Positions 19,879 through 29,652 are shown, counted from the first letter of the stretch. The stretch is DNA of 64,000 nt from Paraburkholderia phenoliruptrix (GCF_902859825.1 NZ_CADIKB010000003.1:1-64000); one strand, 5' to 3'. A program made the numbers and translations. Notes: generated by a model from the letters alone, not told the origin.

Positions 19879-20190
19879 ATGAAGATCATTCGCAGCAAGA
19901 GCTTCACTGCGACGCGCGCCTGGGGCGCGCTCGACATCGCCAATATGGGCGGCATCACGACGCGCCTGCACTGGACCGATCAGCCGTACAAGTGGCATGT
20001 CAACGACGGCGAGGAAGTCTTTGCCGTGCTCGACGGCCGCGTGGAGATGCGCTATCGCGAAGACGGCGTCGAACAGGCGGCGATTCTCGAAACCGGCGAT
20101 GTCTTCTATGCGTCGGTCGGCACGGAGCATGTCGCGCATCCGCTCGGCGCCGCGCGCATTCTCGTGGTCGAGGCGGAGGGCAGCGTCTGA
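19879..20190 (+). CDS. Cupin domain protein
   Basis: A 103-aa single-domain cupin. The two metal-binding motifs are partly visible: HVNDGEEVFAVLDGRVEM resembles motif 1 (G(X)5HXH(X)3,4E(X)6G) with a reduced histidine set, and GTEHVAHPLG gives the motif 2 histidine. The fold is clear but the reaction is not; members of this small group include mannose-6-phosphate-isomerase-like sugar binders. Stand-alone gene on the plus strand. Confidence 0.75.
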   Translation: MKIIRSKSFTATRAWGALDIANMGGITTRLHWTDQPYKWHVNDGEEVFAVLDGRVEMRYREDGVEQAAILETGDVFYASVGTEHVAHPLGAARILVVEAEGSV

Positions 20191-20304
20191 GTCTTGCAGA
20201 TGCCGGCATGCCGGCGCGCCCGCTGCGGCACGGCGAATGCTAAGGGCATCGATTGAAGTCGATCGAATCACAAGATTGAATCAAAGAATGTCGAGGAAAA
20301 TCAC

Positions 20305-21129
20305 ATGACGAGACCATGGCAATGGACGGGGACTGGAGCGGCTGCGACCCGTGTGCTCGCGGGGGGCGCGCTCTGCGCGCTGCTCAACGGCTGCACCAGT
20401 ATGCCGTGGGACAGCACACCGTTTTACGGCAACACGCAGTCGCGGCCGACCACGCTCGGCACCGTGCCGGTTCCGGCGGGCTTCTATCGTGTGAATCCCG
20501 GCGATACGCTCGCCGGGATCGCCTCGGCATACGGCCACAGGACGCAGGATGTGGCGACATGGAACGGTCTGCCCGTGAATGCGGCCGTCGCGCCCGGACA
20601 GGTGCTGCGCGTCGCCCCGCCGATGGCCTCCGGCAGCGTGCTCGCGCCGCCCGTCGGTGTCGCACCCAATCCGGCCACGGCACCCGGCGGCGCGATCGCG
20701 CCGGGTGGCCAGGTCAACCCGCAGGCCAACCCGCAGCTCAACCCGCAGGCCAGCCAGGGCGCCCAGCAGGGCGTGCTGCAATGGCCGTTGCGCGGGCCGA
20801 TCCTCAAGACATTTGCGCCAGGCAGGTCGAACGGCATCGTCATCGGCGGACGTCCCGGCGATCCGGTCAAGGCGGCCGCCACCGGTCGCGTGGTGTATGC
20901 CGGCTCGGGCATCGAGGCCTACGGCCCGCTCATCATCATCAAGCACGACGATTCGCTCATTACCGCTTACGGGCAGAACAGCACGCTGCTCGTGAAGGAA
21001 GGCGATGCGGTCGCGCAAGGGCAGACCATCGGCGAAGTGGGCGTGGATAGCCACGGCGTCGGCGCAATCCAGTTCGAGGTTCGCCAGAACGGCCAGCCCG
21101 TCGATCCCCTCGCCTGGCTGCCGAAGTAG
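20305..21129 (+). CDS. LysM/M23 peptidoglycan lipoprotein (NlpD-like)
   Basis: Outer-membrane lipoprotein (274 aa). The signal peptide ends in LLNGC with the lipidated Cys at about residue 32. A LysM domain (YRVNPGDTLAGIASAYG) covers about residues 60-105, then a Pro/Asn/Gln-rich linker with NPQ repeats (about 115-150), then an M23/LytM domain (about 155-270). In the M23 domain the usual HXXXD zinc site near the start reads NGIVIGGRPGD without a histidine and the late HXH is absent (VGAIQFEV), so it is probably a non-catalytic activator of amidases, as known for NlpD/EnvC. Confidence 0.82.
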   Translation: MTRPWQWTGTGAAATRVLAGGALCALLNGCTSMPWDSTPFYGNTQSRPTTLGTVPVPAGFYRVNPGDTLAGIASAYGHRTQDVATWNGLPVNAAVAPGQVLRVAPPMASGSVLAPPVGVAPNPATAPGGAIAPGGQVNPQANPQLNPQASQGAQQGVLQWPLRGPILKTFAPGRSNGIVIGGRPGDPVKAAATGRVVYAGSGIEAYGPLIIIKHDDSLITAYGQNSTLLVKEGDAVAQGQTIGEVGVDSHGVGAIQFEVRQNGQPVDPLAWLPK

Positions 21130-21242
21130 CGCGCCGAGCCGGACCTGCCGGCTCATCCGGCACGCGCGCGGTTCTGCGAGGGCCGCGCAAATTGAATACA
21201 CTGTGTGGCTCACGAGCCGGCGCCGCGCCTGGCAGCAAACTG

Positions 21243-21272
21243 AGCGGCAACCAAGCGGCAATTAAGCGGCAA
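21243..21272. repeat. Three 8-bp repeats at 11-bp spacing
   Basis: AGCGGCAA occurs at 21243, 21254 and 21265, exactly 11 bases apart, about 87 bp before the threonine aldolase start. Helical phasing of this kind is typical of protein-binding arrays, but chance cannot be excluded. Confidence 0.45.
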
Positions 21273-21358
21273 CATCCGCAGCGAGCCAAGCACCATGCGA
21301 AGCGGCGGGCCGGCCGACCGTCATGGCCTCTCACTCGAAAGACGCACTGGGACACACA

Positions 21359-22366
21359 ATGATCGATTTGCGCAGCGATACCGTAACCCGCCCGACCCCT
21401 GCGATGCTCGCGGCCATGTCGGCCGCCGAAACAGGCGACGACGTCTGGGGCGACGACCCGACCGTGCTGCGTCTGCAAGCCACCCTCGCCGAACGCACCG
21501 GCAAGGAAGCCGGCCTCTTCTTTCCGAGCGGCACGCAGAGCAACCTCGCCGCGCTGATGGCGCATTGCGCGCGCGGCGACGAGTACATCGTCGGGCAGCT
21601 GGCGCACACCTACAAGTACGAAGGCGGCGGCGCGGCGGTGCTCGGCAGCATCCAGCCGCAGCCGCTGGAAAATGCCGCCGACGGCTCCATCCCGCTCGAC
21701 AAGATCGCGGCCTCGATCAAGCCGATCGACAACCACTTCGCGCGCACCCGGCTGCTGGCGCTGGAAAACACCATCGGCGGGAAGGTGCTGCCCGAGGGCT
21801 ATGTCGCCGAAGCCGTGCAGCTCGCGCGCGAGCGCGGCTTGTCGGCTCACCTGGACGGCGCGCGCGTCTTCAACGCGGCCGTCGCATCGGGCAAGCCGGT
21901 GGCGGCGCTGTGCGCGCCGTTCGATTCGGTGTCGATCTGCTTTTCCAAAGGGCTCGGCGCGCCGGTCGGCTCAGTGCTGGTCGGCAGCCGTGCGCTGATC
22001 GACGTGGCGCACCGCTGGCGCAAGGTGCTCGGCGGCGGCATGCGGCAAGCGGGCGTGCTCGCCGCGGCCTGTCTGTACGCGCTGGATCACAACGTCGAGC
22101 GTCTCGCCGACGACCATGCGAACGCCGCGCATCTGGCCGCAGGGCTGGAAAGCATCGATCAGGTGAAGGTGCAGTCCGTGGCGACGAACATGGTGTTCGC
22201 GCAGTTTCCGCAGCAGCATTGCGCGCCGCTCGAAGCGTGGCTGAAGGAGCGCGGCATTCTCACGCAAATGCTGTACGCGTCGCGCTTTGTCACGCATAAG
22301 GACGTGTCGCGTGAGGGCATCGACACGTTTATTGCGGCCGTGAAGGCGTATTTCGCCGCGCGTTGA
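21359..22366 (+). CDS. Low-specificity L-threonine aldolase
   Basis: PLP enzyme (335 aa) that cleaves L-threonine and L-allo-threonine to glycine and acetaldehyde. The N-terminus MIDLRSDTVTRPTPAM is diagnostic, DDVWGDDPT and FFPSGTQSNLAAL follow, and the PLP-binding lysine is Lys197 in CFSKGLGAPVGSVLVG. The ATG at 21359 gives the normal family N-terminus; an upstream ATG at 21323 would add 12 residues. Stand-alone gene. Confidence 0.93.
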   Translation: MIDLRSDTVTRPTPAMLAAMSAAETGDDVWGDDPTVLRLQATLAERTGKEAGLFFPSGTQSNLAALMAHCARGDEYIVGQLAHTYKYEGGGAAVLGSIQPQPLENAADGSIPLDKIAASIKPIDNHFARTRLLALENTIGGKVLPEGYVAEAVQLARERGLSAHLDGARVFNAAVASGKPVAALCAPFDSVSICFSKGLGAPVGSVLVGSRALIDVAHRWRKVLGGGMRQAGVLAAACLYALDHNVERLADDHANAAHLAAGLESIDQVKVQSVATNMVFAQFPQQHCAPLEAWLKERGILTQMLYASRFVTHKDVSREGIDTFIAAVKAYFAAR

Positions 22367-22500
22367 TGAGGGGCGGCGCGAACTATTCAGCGGGACCTGG
22401 AGCCATTCAGCGCGACTTATTGCGCGAGAGGTTTCCGTCACGTTGAGCGCCACAGCGGACCGGCATGCCGCGAGAAGTTGCCAGACCGGTACCGACCCAC

Positions 22501-22538
22501 GAAAAAAGCGGGCGCGCTGTGCGAACAGCGCGCCCGCT
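22501..22538 (-). terminator. Intrinsic terminator of the MFS gene
   Basis: A 14-bp perfect stem (AGCGGGCGCGCTGT / ACAGCGCGCCCGCT) with a 4-base loop begins 3 bases after the MFS stop codon on the minus strand and is followed by six T residues. Confidence 0.85.
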
Positions 22539-22540
22539 GT

Positions 22541-23908
22541 CTATTTCGCCGCAGCTTTCGCCGGCGCGCCCGCGCGATGCGACGGCGCGAGAAGCCGCAG
22601 CCCGCTTGCGAGGCTCGCCGCTCCCGCGAAGAACGCACCGGCGCCGAGTGCGAGCGTCGGCCCATGCCGGCCCGCAATGCCGAAGCTCAACGCGACGAGC
22701 GCCGCGCCGGTGGTCTGCCCGAGCAGCCGCGCAGTCGCCACAATGCCGCTGGCGCCACCGCTGCGCTCGGGCGGCGCGCTGGCCATCAGCGCTTTCAGAT
22801 TGGGCGACTGGAAAAAGCCGAAACCCGCGCCGCAAATGGCCATGCGGATACCGATGTCGAACACATGTGGATGCACCGGCAAAAGCGCGAGCGACGCCAT
22901 GCCCGCCGACATCACCGCGAGCCCGACTGCGCCCAGCAGCCCCGGCGGATAGCGGTCCGATAGACTCCCCGCGAGCGGCGCCGCCAACGCGACGACGACG
23001 GGCCACGGCGTCATCAGAAAGCCGGTTTCGACCTGGCTGCGATGCAGGACGTCCTCGAAATAGAACGGCAGCGACACGAACGCGAGCCCCTGCGCGGCAA
23101 ACGAGCAGACGGCCGTCACCGCGGAAAGCGCGAACACCGGCCGCCTGAACAGATCGACGGGAAGCATGGGCGCGGGGTGGCCGGCTTCCCGGCGAATCAG
23201 CAGCGCGCCGAAGACGAGCGTCACTGCCGCGGCGCCCCAGACCAGCTGCGTCGGTGCACGCTGCGCGCCTTCGCCGAGCGCAAAGATCAGCGCGGCGAAG
23301 GTCACCACGTTAAGCAGCGCGGCAATTGGATCGAAGTGGTGCGTACCGCGCTCGGTGTGCGGCAAGGCAGGCCACGCGAAGGTCAGCGCCAATAGGCCGA
23401 GCGGCACATTGACCGCGAACAGCCACGGCCACGAGGCAACCGACAGAATCAGCGAGGCCACCGTCGGTCCCACCGCAAACGACACGCCCACAATCAGCGC
23501 GTTCGTGCCGAGGCCGCGCCCGAGCCGGTGCGGCGGATAGAGAAAGCGGATCAGCGCGGTGTTCACGCTCATGATCGCGCTCGCACCCAAGCCTTGCAGC
23601 ACGCGGGCGCCGGCGAGCATCGGCAGCGTCGGGGCCATCGAGCAGGCGAGCGATGCCAGCGTAAACAGCGCAATCCCGCCGATATAAATCCGCCGGTGTC
23701 CGACGATGTCGCCGAGCGCGGCAAGCGGCAGCAGCGTGGCGACCATCGCGAGCTGGTAGGCGTTGATGATCCACACCGAGGCCGCGGGCGCCGCGTGCAA
23801 ATCCGCGGCAATGGCGGGCAGCGCGGTGTTGGCGATCGCGGTGTCGAGCGTGGCGAGCGCGACGGCGAGCATGATCGCCGCCATCGCGCGGCGGTTGGCG
23901 GCGGACAT
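22541..23908 (-). CDS. MFS transporter, EmrB/QacA-like
   Basis: Drug:H+ antiporter-like major facilitator (455 aa). The first membrane helix carries LAVALATLDTAIANTALPAI and the conserved loop GDIVGHRRIYIGG; motif C-like glycine-rich GLGASAIMSVNTALIRF follows. Twelve to fourteen segments are visible. I chose the ATG at 23908; the frame is open to 24187 but that extension is basic, has no family similarity and no ribosome site. Stand-alone gene with its own terminator. Substrate unknown. Confidence 0.82.
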   Translation of the reverse strand: MSAANRRAMAAIMLAVALATLDTAIANTALPAIAADLHAAPAASVWIINAYQLAMVATLLPLAALGDIVGHRRIYIGGIALFTLASLACSMAPTLPMLAGARVLQGLGASAIMSVNTALIRFLYPPHRLGRGLGTNALIVGVSFAVGPTVASLILSVASWPWLFAVNVPLGLLALTFAWPALPHTERGTHHFDPIAALLNVVTFAALIFALGEGAQRAPTQLVWGAAAVTLVFGALLIRREAGHPAPMLPVDLFRRPVFALSAVTAVCSFAAQGLAFVSLPFYFEDVLHRSQVETGFLMTPWPVVVALAAPLAGSLSDRYPPGLLGAVGLAVMSAGMASLALLPVHPHVFDIGIRMAICGAGFGFFQSPNLKALMASAPPERSGGASGIVATARLLGQTTGAALVALSFGIAGRHGPTLALGAGAFFAGAASLASGLRLLAPSHRAGAPAKAAAK

Positions 23909-24733
23909 GGGGGCATCCGCGGGGAAGGGCGGCGCGCACGCGTCGCTGAGTCGATCGGACAAGGCGTGGCTCGTCGGGTCAATGCATGCCGAGGCGCCGC
24001 ATCGACAGAAAGGCGGTGCGTGGGCGGCAAGCGGGTATGAACGGGAGGAAGCGCGGAGCCGGTTGGGCACACGTCCGGGTCGCCGCGCGGCGAATGAAGC
24101 GATTGTTACAGAGACGCGGCAATCGTGCAGGGCAGCGCACGCGTTGTAAGCGGCATGAAACCTGGATCCATGTCTATGTATATGCAACTAACTGTCAGCC
24201 CCGCCGGGCGTGCTCGAACTCGGGATGCGCCTTCGCTCACGCGCGGCGTCCGCTGTCGTTTGCCCGCGCGAGCGGTCGCTTGAAGTGCACAGGACCTGGC
24301 AGATGAACCGGTCCGATGCGATCACAGCGAGCAGTCATGCGCGCGTCACCGGTCGAAAAAAAATTGCGTGGATGTCATGCGCTGTCCGATGTGCTGTGTC
24401 ATGTGCGATGTCCCGCGATCCGCGTCGCATCATGTCACGCGCGCGGCCGCCGTCTTCACACTTTGGCCCCACTGCCGAAACAGCCTGATGCACGCGCGCA
24501 GTGCCCGTTCACACGCCTCGTGCACCGCGCGCGTGCGCTGCCGCGGGCGTCGTCCCATGCGGCGGTGGACACAGGCGGGCACGGCATGTGCGTGAGGAGC
24601 ACCCGCTCTCGCCGACATCCGGGAGTCGTAAAATGTCCTACTCTGATTTCTTAACCCGCCCGACCGGCACGCGCCTCCCGTCCGTCATCTGTGCGGTTCG
24701 CGTATGTCGCGGCGTTTTTACCCGGAGGCTTCG
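23909..24733. other. 825-bp gap between MFS and glgP
   Basis: The divergent promoter region of the MFS transporter and glgP. Part around 24140-24200 is lower in GC. No convincing gene, RNA or repeat array was seen; GTCATG/TGTCC motifs recur loosely at 24370-24430. A TAAAAT at 24629-24634 resembles a -10 box for glgP without a matching -35. Confidence 0.4.
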
Positions 24734-27187
24734 ATGACAGCCGTCGATCTGGAATTCGACCAGCTCAACAGTACCGTCGACGCGCTACGGCGCTCAATTT
24801 CCAATCGCATGATGTACGGCGTCGGCAAGGACGCCGTCACTGCGCATCCCCATGACTGGCTGCACGCCGCGGCGCTTGCCGTGCGCGACCGGCTCGTCGC
24901 GCGCTGGATGAAAACCACGCGCCTGCAATACGAACAGGACGTCAAGCGCGTCTACTACCTGTCGATGGAATTCCTGATCGGCCGGACCTTTACGAATGCA
25001 TTGCTCGCGCTCGGCATTCACGATCAGATGAAGGAGGCGCTTGCGAGTCTCGGCGTCGACATGGACGCGCTCATCGACATCGAGCCGGACGCCGCGCTCG
25101 GCAACGGCGGTCTCGGCCGGCTGGCGGCGTGTTTTCTCGATTCGATGGCGACACTCGGCATTCCTGGCTTCGGCTACGGCATCCGCTATGAATACGGCAT
25201 GTTCCGTCAGGAAATCGTCAACGGCGAGCAGGTCGAGGCGCCGGATTACTGGTTGCGCGCGGGCAATCCGTGGGAGTTTCCGCGGCCCGAGATCAAGTAC
25301 ACCGTGCATTTTGGCGGACGCACCGTGCAGCGCGGCGATCAGGTCGAATGGATCGACACGGAGCACGTGAACGCCACCGCGTACGACACGGTGATTCCCG
25401 GCTACGCGACCGACGCGACCAACACGCTGCGCTTGTGGTCGGCGCGCGCCACCGACGAACTCGACCTGGGCGCCTTCAACCGCGGCGACTATCGCAACGC
25501 GGTGGATACGAAGAACATGTCGGAGAACGTGTCGCGGCTGCTGTATCCGGACGACTCCACGCCGGCCGGCCGCGAGTTGCGGCTGCGTCAGGAGTACTTC
25601 TTCGTGTCGGCGACCATGCAGGATCTGATTCGCCGCTATCAGCGCACGCACAGCACCTTCGGGCGCTTCTCAGAAAAGGTCGCGGTGCACCTGAACGACA
25701 CGCACCCGGTGCTGGCCATTCCGGAACTGATGCGTTTGCTCGTGGACGTGCATCATCTGCCGTGGGACAAGGCGTGGAAGCACGTCACGCAGATCTTCTC
25801 CTACACGAATCACACGCTGATGCCCGAGGCGCTGGAAACGTGGGACGTGGAAATGCTGTCGCGGCTGTTGCCGCGGCATCTGGAGATCATCTTCGAGATC
25901 AACGCGGGCTTTCTCAAGCATGTGAGCGAGCAGTCGGGTCACGACGGCGAGATGATCCGCCGCATTTCGCTCGTCGACGAATATGGGCAGCGGCGCGTGC
26001 GCATGGCGTATCTGGCGATTGTCGCGAGCCACAAGGTGAACGGCGTGTCGAGGCTGCATTCGCAACTGATGACGCGCGACATCTTCGCCGACTTCGCGCG
26101 CATTTATCCGGAGCGCTTCACCAATGTGACGAACGGCATTACGCCGCGGCGCTGGCTTTCGCAGGCGAGCCCGTCGCTGTCTTCGCTCATCGATCAGCGA
26201 ATCGGCACGCATTGGCGCAGCAATCTGTTCGAGCTGGAGCAATTGCGCGAGTTGCGCCACGACAGCAGTTTCATCGAGGCATTCCGTGAAGCGAAGCGCC
26301 ACAACAAGCTGCGGCTCGTGCAGCGGCTCGCGCATCACACGAAGCTGCATTTCAATCCGGACGCGCTCTTCGATCTGCAGGTGAAGCGCATTCACGAATA
26401 CAAGCGGCAGTTGCTGAACGTGCTGCATGTGATCGTGCGCTACAACCAGATTCGCGCGAATCCGGAGCGCGACTGGGTGCCGCGTGTGGTGATGTTCGCG
26501 GGCAAGGCGGCTTCCGCTTACCGGATGGCGAAGACGATCATCAAACTGATCGGCGATGTGGCCCAGAAGGTCAATCACGATCCGCTGATCGGCGACCGTC
26601 TGAAAGTGGTGTTCGTGCCGAACTACGGTGTGAGCGTGGCGGAGCTCATCATTCCCGCCGCCGATCTGTCCGAGCAGATCTCGATGGCCGGCACGGAAGC
26701 GTCGGGCACGGGCAACATGAAGCTCGCGCTCAACGGGGCGTTGACTATCGGCACGATGGACGGCGCGAACATCGAAATCTGCGACGCCGTGGGCCGCGAA
26801 AACATCTTCATCTTCGGTCACACCGCGGACGAAGTGGACAACCTGCGCGCCGCCGGTTACCGCCCGCGCGAAGTGTACGAAGAGAACGCCGAGCTGCGCA
26901 TGGCGCTCGACCAGATTCGCAGCGGCTACTTCTCGCCGGACGATCCACTGCGCTTCTCGGATATTTTCCACACGCTGGTGGATTGGGGCGATCACTACAT
27001 GGTGCTCGCCGATTTCGCCGCGTTTGCAAAAGCGCAAAACGACGTGGATGCGCGTTTCCTCGACAAGCGGGCGTGGACCGAAAGCGCGATTGAAAACGTG
27101 GCGGGCATGGGCCAGTTTTCTTCGGATCGAACCATTGCCGAGTATGCCCGCGATATCTGGCACGTGACGCCGCTCGAGCTGAGCTGA
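24734..27187 (+). CDS. Glycogen phosphorylase
   Basis: Glycogen/starch/alpha-glucan phosphorylase (817 aa), which releases glucose 1-phosphate from glycogen ends. The N-terminal [11 protein letters not shown], then [20 protein letters not shown], and the PLP site [20 protein letters not shown] with the Schiff-base lysine are all intact. [16 protein letters not shown] is the conserved phosphate-side motif. GGAGG at 24722-24726 sets the ATG at 24734. Other glycogen genes are not adjacent. Confidence 0.95.
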   Translation: MTAVDLEFDQLNSTVDALRRSISNRMMYGVGKDAVTAHPHDWLHAAALAVRDRLVARWMKTTRLQYEQDVKRVYYLSMEFLIGRTFTNALLALGIHDQMKEALASLGVDMDALIDIEPDAALGNGGLGRLAACFLDSMATLGIPGFGYGIRYEYGMFRQEIVNGEQVEAPDYWLRAGNPWEFPRPEIKYTVHFGGRTVQRGDQVEWIDTEHVNATAYDTVIPGYATDATNTLRLWSARATDELDLGAFNRGDYRNAVDTKNMSENVSRLLYPDDSTPAGRELRLRQEYFFVSATMQDLIRRYQRTHSTFGRFSEKVAVHLNDTHPVLAIPELMRLLVDVHHLPWDKAWKHVTQIFSYTNHTLMPEALETWDVEMLSRLLPRHLEIIFEINAGFLKHVSEQSGHDGEMIRRISLVDEYGQRRVRMAYLAIVASHKVNGVSRLHSQLMTRDIFADFARIYPERFTNVTNGITPRRWLSQASPSLSSLIDQRIGTHWRSNLFELEQLRELRHDSSFIEAFREAKRHNKLRLVQRLAHHTKLHFNPDALFDLQVKRIHEYKRQLLNVLHVIVRYNQIRANPERDWVPRVVMFAGKAASAYRMAKTIIKLIGDVAQKVNHDPLIGDRLKVVFVPNYGVSVAELIIPAADLSEQISMAGTEASGTGNMKLALNGALTIGTMDGANIEICDAVGRENIFIFGHTADEVDNLRAAGYRPREVYEENAELRMALDQIRSGYFSPDDPLRFSDIFHTLVDWGDHYMVLADFAAFAKAQNDVDARFLDKRAWTESAIENVAGMGQFSSDRTIAEYARDIWHVTPLELS

Positions 27188-27208
27188 ACGTCGTCTGCAG
27201 GAACCAGA

Positions 27209-27240
27209 GCCGTGCGTTTTGCAGCGACGCACGGCCTTTT
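27209..27240 (+). terminator. Intrinsic terminator of glgP
   Basis: GCCGTGCGT (27209-27217) pairs with ACGCACGGC (27227-27235) across a 9-base loop and is followed by CTTTTC, 22 bases after the glgP stop. Confidence 0.8.
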
Positions 27241-27256
27241 CGTTGCACGAATGCGC

Positions 27257-28378
27257 TCAGGGCGTGAGCTTTTCGATGGCCTGGCTCGCGTAAAGGCCCA
27301 GTTGCGCGCGCGGGAAATCGAACAGCACGTCGATATTCTGCATGCCCATCAGACCGATTACGATGCGGTTCGCGCCCGGCCTTGCCTTGACGATGGCGAC
27401 CTGCGCATCGTCGTAGCGGTGCACCCAGCCGCCGGAGCCGATCGCCGCGTTGTAATTGCCCTGCGCGAGCACTTTGCCGATGCTGTCGTCGCCGGTCCAG
27501 TTCGGCGCGGTGTCGGTTTCCACGCGGATCATGCCGGTGCTCGCGGTCGCGAACACGAGCGGCGCACAGAACGTCATCTTGTCGCCCACGTTGATGCAGC
27601 CGCGCGGCCATTGCAGCGTGCCGTCTTTCGCTACCGTCATCGGCACCATCGTGTAGTCCTTCGTGATGGCGCTCGACGGGCTCAGCAGCACATACGGCTT
27701 GCCGAACGCGGCGTGCACCAGATAGCGCTCGCCGATGTGGCCGGCGAGCGCGCGCAGCGGATGCGTGCAGCAACTGTCGTCGGGCTGCGCCGCACCGACG
27801 CCGAAGAGCCCCGAAAACGCCCAGCCGAATTCGCCGGTGTAGCCGTCCATTGCGACGCAGCGTTTTGACGTGGGCTGGCAGCTCACGGTGTCCACGGCCT
27901 GGGCGTCGATCTGCACGGGTTGGGAGCCGGCCACGCGCATCGGTAGTTTGACGGCGGCGCCCGACACCTGCGCGCCGTTCGCGAGCAGCAGCGTGCTTGC
28001 CGGCGCGGCGCTCGCATAACTGGAGCCCGGCAGCACCGACTTCAGCACGCGCACGCCTTGCGTGCCCGTATCGAGCGCGACGTAGACCGGCTTGCCGTCC
28101 AGTTCGACGGGCAGGCCGAGACGCGCGTGGTCTTCATCGGCACGCTCGACGTGCAGCGGGATCAGCACGCCGTCCTTGCCGCCGTTGATGAGCGAAACGC
28201 TCGGGGCCGGCGGCGTGGGCGTCGGGAAATTGACCGCGCAACCGCCAAGCGCGGTCAGCGTGCCCGCCGCGAAGAGCACGAGGGCGCCGAAACGGCGCCC
28301 ATGACGACGCAAATGCCGGCGCAAATGCCGGCGCAAATGCCGGCGCGCGGCGCAACCAGTGAGAGTAAGCAGGGACAT
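27257..28378 (-). CDS. DUF3443 lipoprotein
   Basis: DUF3443 family protein (373 aa from the ATG at 28378). After the leader, the core begins NGGKDGVLIPLHVERADED and contains YVALDTGTQGVRVLKS, which looks like an aspartic-protease-style DTG motif, then SGLFGVGAAQPDDSCCTHP and IGLMGMQNIDVLFDF. The leader is odd: MSLLTLTGC, then three copies of RRHL coded by a 12-bp repeat, then a second lipobox ALGGC at about residue 47. A TTG start inside the last repeat (MRRHGRRFGALVLFAAG...LGGC) would give a textbook lipoprotein signal. Role unknown. Confidence 0.78.
   Translation of the reverse strand: MSLLTLTGCAARRHLRRHLRRHLRRHGRRFGALVLFAAGTLTALGGCAVNFPTPTPPAPSVSLINGGKDGVLIPLHVERADEDHARLGLPVELDGKPVYVALDTGTQGVRVLKSVLPGSSYASAAPASTLLLANGAQVSGAAVKLPMRVAGSQPVQIDAQAVDTVSCQPTSKRCVAMDGYTGEFGWAFSGLFGVGAAQPDDSCCTHPLRALAGHIGERYLVHAAFGKPYVLLSPSSAITKDYTMVPMTVAKDGTLQWPRGCINVGDKMTFCAPLVFATASTGMIRVETDTAPNWTGDDSIGKVLAQGNYNAAIGSGGWVHRYDDAQVAIVKARPGANRIVIGLMGMQNIDVLFDFPRAQLGLYASQAIEKLTP
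28309..28344. repeat. Three perfect 12-bp tandem repeats
   Basis: GCAAATGCCGGC is repeated three times without a mismatch inside the leader of the DUF3443 gene, coding for RRHL units on the minus strand. Copy changes would stay in frame (4 codons each). Confidence 0.9.
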
Positions 28379-28719
28379 GAGCACGCTCGCAAAAAAGGGC
28401 GCTCCCGTGCGAAAGGCGAGGCATGCGGCGGCTATGCGGAGAAAAGCGACGCATCGCGAGGCCTGCAGAAAGGGACGCGCGATAACAGGAGCGGCGACTC
28501 TACCCGTGCGTCGGCGGGCACTTGCAAAGATGTGTGAAGGGCGCGGCGCGGAGGCCGCGATGTGCGTGGCGGGTGTCTCGCGCGCGGACGTTGCCGAGGG
28601 CTGTTGAATGAGCCCGCGGGCGCGGGCTCGGATTCGCTGATTTGACTCGGTGATTCAGCTCGCTCAGTTGACTCGCCGGGTCAAGTCGCTTGTTTCGGCC
28701 GCTTGTTTCGGCCACTTAC
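28379..28719. other. 341-bp gap with a 13-bp tandem repeat
   Basis: No gene is supported between DUF3443 and DUF6232. It contains two adjacent copies of GCTTGTTTCGGCC (28688-28713) and loose GACTC/TTGACTC repeats around 28642-28682, just past the DUF6232 stop. Confidence 0.5.
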
Positions 28720-29121
28720 TCAAACTTTCTGCGCGGCGGAAGCCGCAGCCGCTGCGCCCTTGGCCTCGTTCACGGCCGCGCCGACGCGCTCGACAAAATC
28801 GCGATCCACGCTCGAGAGCGCCTCGCGCTCGCCGTCGGCCGTCTGCACCATCAAACGGTGCGTGATGTCCTGCGTGGCCCACGTGAGCCAGCCGACGACG
28901 ACCAGCATCACGCCGCACACGAGGCCGGCGGGCACGCCCAGCAAGCCGCCGACAATCGCGCCGACAAGTCCCACGACCGAGATGGTGATCGGCAAAACCT
29001 TGTTCTTTTGTATGGTGACGACGTGAACGCCGACAATGTCGCGCAGCGGAAAGACCTGCCCAGCGGATGAAAGCGCATTGCGGGTGACCGACACGCCGCG
29101 ATCGTTGAAAGGGGTTTCCAT
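28720..29121 (-). CDS. DUF6232 family membrane protein
   Basis: A 133-aa protein. The N-terminal part has NDRGVSVTRNALSSAGQVFPLRDIVGVHV, typical of the DUF6232 fold in which a short beta region precedes membrane helices. Two transmembrane segments follow at about residues 48-68 and 72-92. The C-terminal half, with DGEREALSSVDRDFVERV, is cytoplasmic-like, and the tail is Ala-rich. The ATG at 29121 is chosen; the open frame continues upstream without similarity. Function unknown. Confidence 0.7.
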   Translation of the reverse strand: METPFNDRGVSVTRNALSSAGQVFPLRDIVGVHVVTIQKNKVLPITISVVGLVGAIVGGLLGVPAGLVCGVMLVVVGWLTWATQDITHRLMVQTADGEREALSSVDRDFVERVGAAVNEAKGAAAAASAAQKV

Positions 29122-29276
29122 CGAGTCGAATGCAAGCTGTTGCAAAGGGCGCAGCGTACCAGAAGAAACGGCATGGCAGCTTGCCGCGTTGCCGCAGGCC
29201 GCACCCATTGCGCGGCGCTCAGCGCGAAGGGAAGCCGAGCCTGCATCGACGAAACCGACGGCCGGGTGATCTGGTC

Positions 29277-29304
29277 GAAGTGATGTGGCCGAAGTGATGT
29301 GGCC
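29277..29304. repeat. 14-bp tandem duplication before a lipoprotein gene
   Basis: GAAGTGATGTGGCC is present twice, back to back, immediately before the GGAG ribosome site (29305) of the small lipoprotein gene. Confidence 0.8.
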
Positions 29305-29316
29305 GGAGTTCACATC

Positions 29317-29652
29317 ATGAAGCTGTTCCACGTTACTGCTACCGCGACCGCCGCCGCTGCCCTGGCGTTGCTGCTGGCCGCCTGTTCTTCGTCGGCATGG
29401 CCGCCGGCTGGCGAGCCGGTCGCGCAGCACGTTTCATCCGCCGCCGATACAGGCGCCGACACACCTGCAATGCGCACCGCCCAAAACCCGCCGCGCGCCG
29501 CGCCGGCGTCGAAGCCGCCGGTATTGAGCGTCGGCGTCAGCGATCCCGACACGCAGTTGATTCTTCCCTGGTTCCTTACCGACATGATCGACGCGGTCAA
29601 CAGCCATGAATCTTTCGGCGACTTTCTGAACGCGATGAAAGCCGGGCTGTAA
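29317..29652 (+). CDS. Small lipoprotein
   Basis: A 111-aa predicted lipoprotein. Signal peptide rich in Ala and Leu ends LLLAAC (Cys at about 23). The middle is disordered (Ala, Pro, Ser, Thr). The C-terminal 30 residues, ILPWFLTDMIDAVNSHESF, form a hydrophobic amphipathic segment and are likely the conserved part. GGAG at 29305-29308 supports the ATG. No family recognised. Confidence 0.6.
   Translation: MKLFHVTATATAAAALALLLAACSSSAWPPAGEPVAQHVSSAADTGADTPAMRTAQNPPRAAPASKPPVLSVGVSDPDTQLILPWFLTDMIDAVNSHESFGDFLNAMKAGL

Noticed and set aside
25670..27232. Minus-strand 520-codon frame over glgP
   Set aside because: Antisense to a full-length glycogen phosphorylase; Arg/His-rich with no domain.
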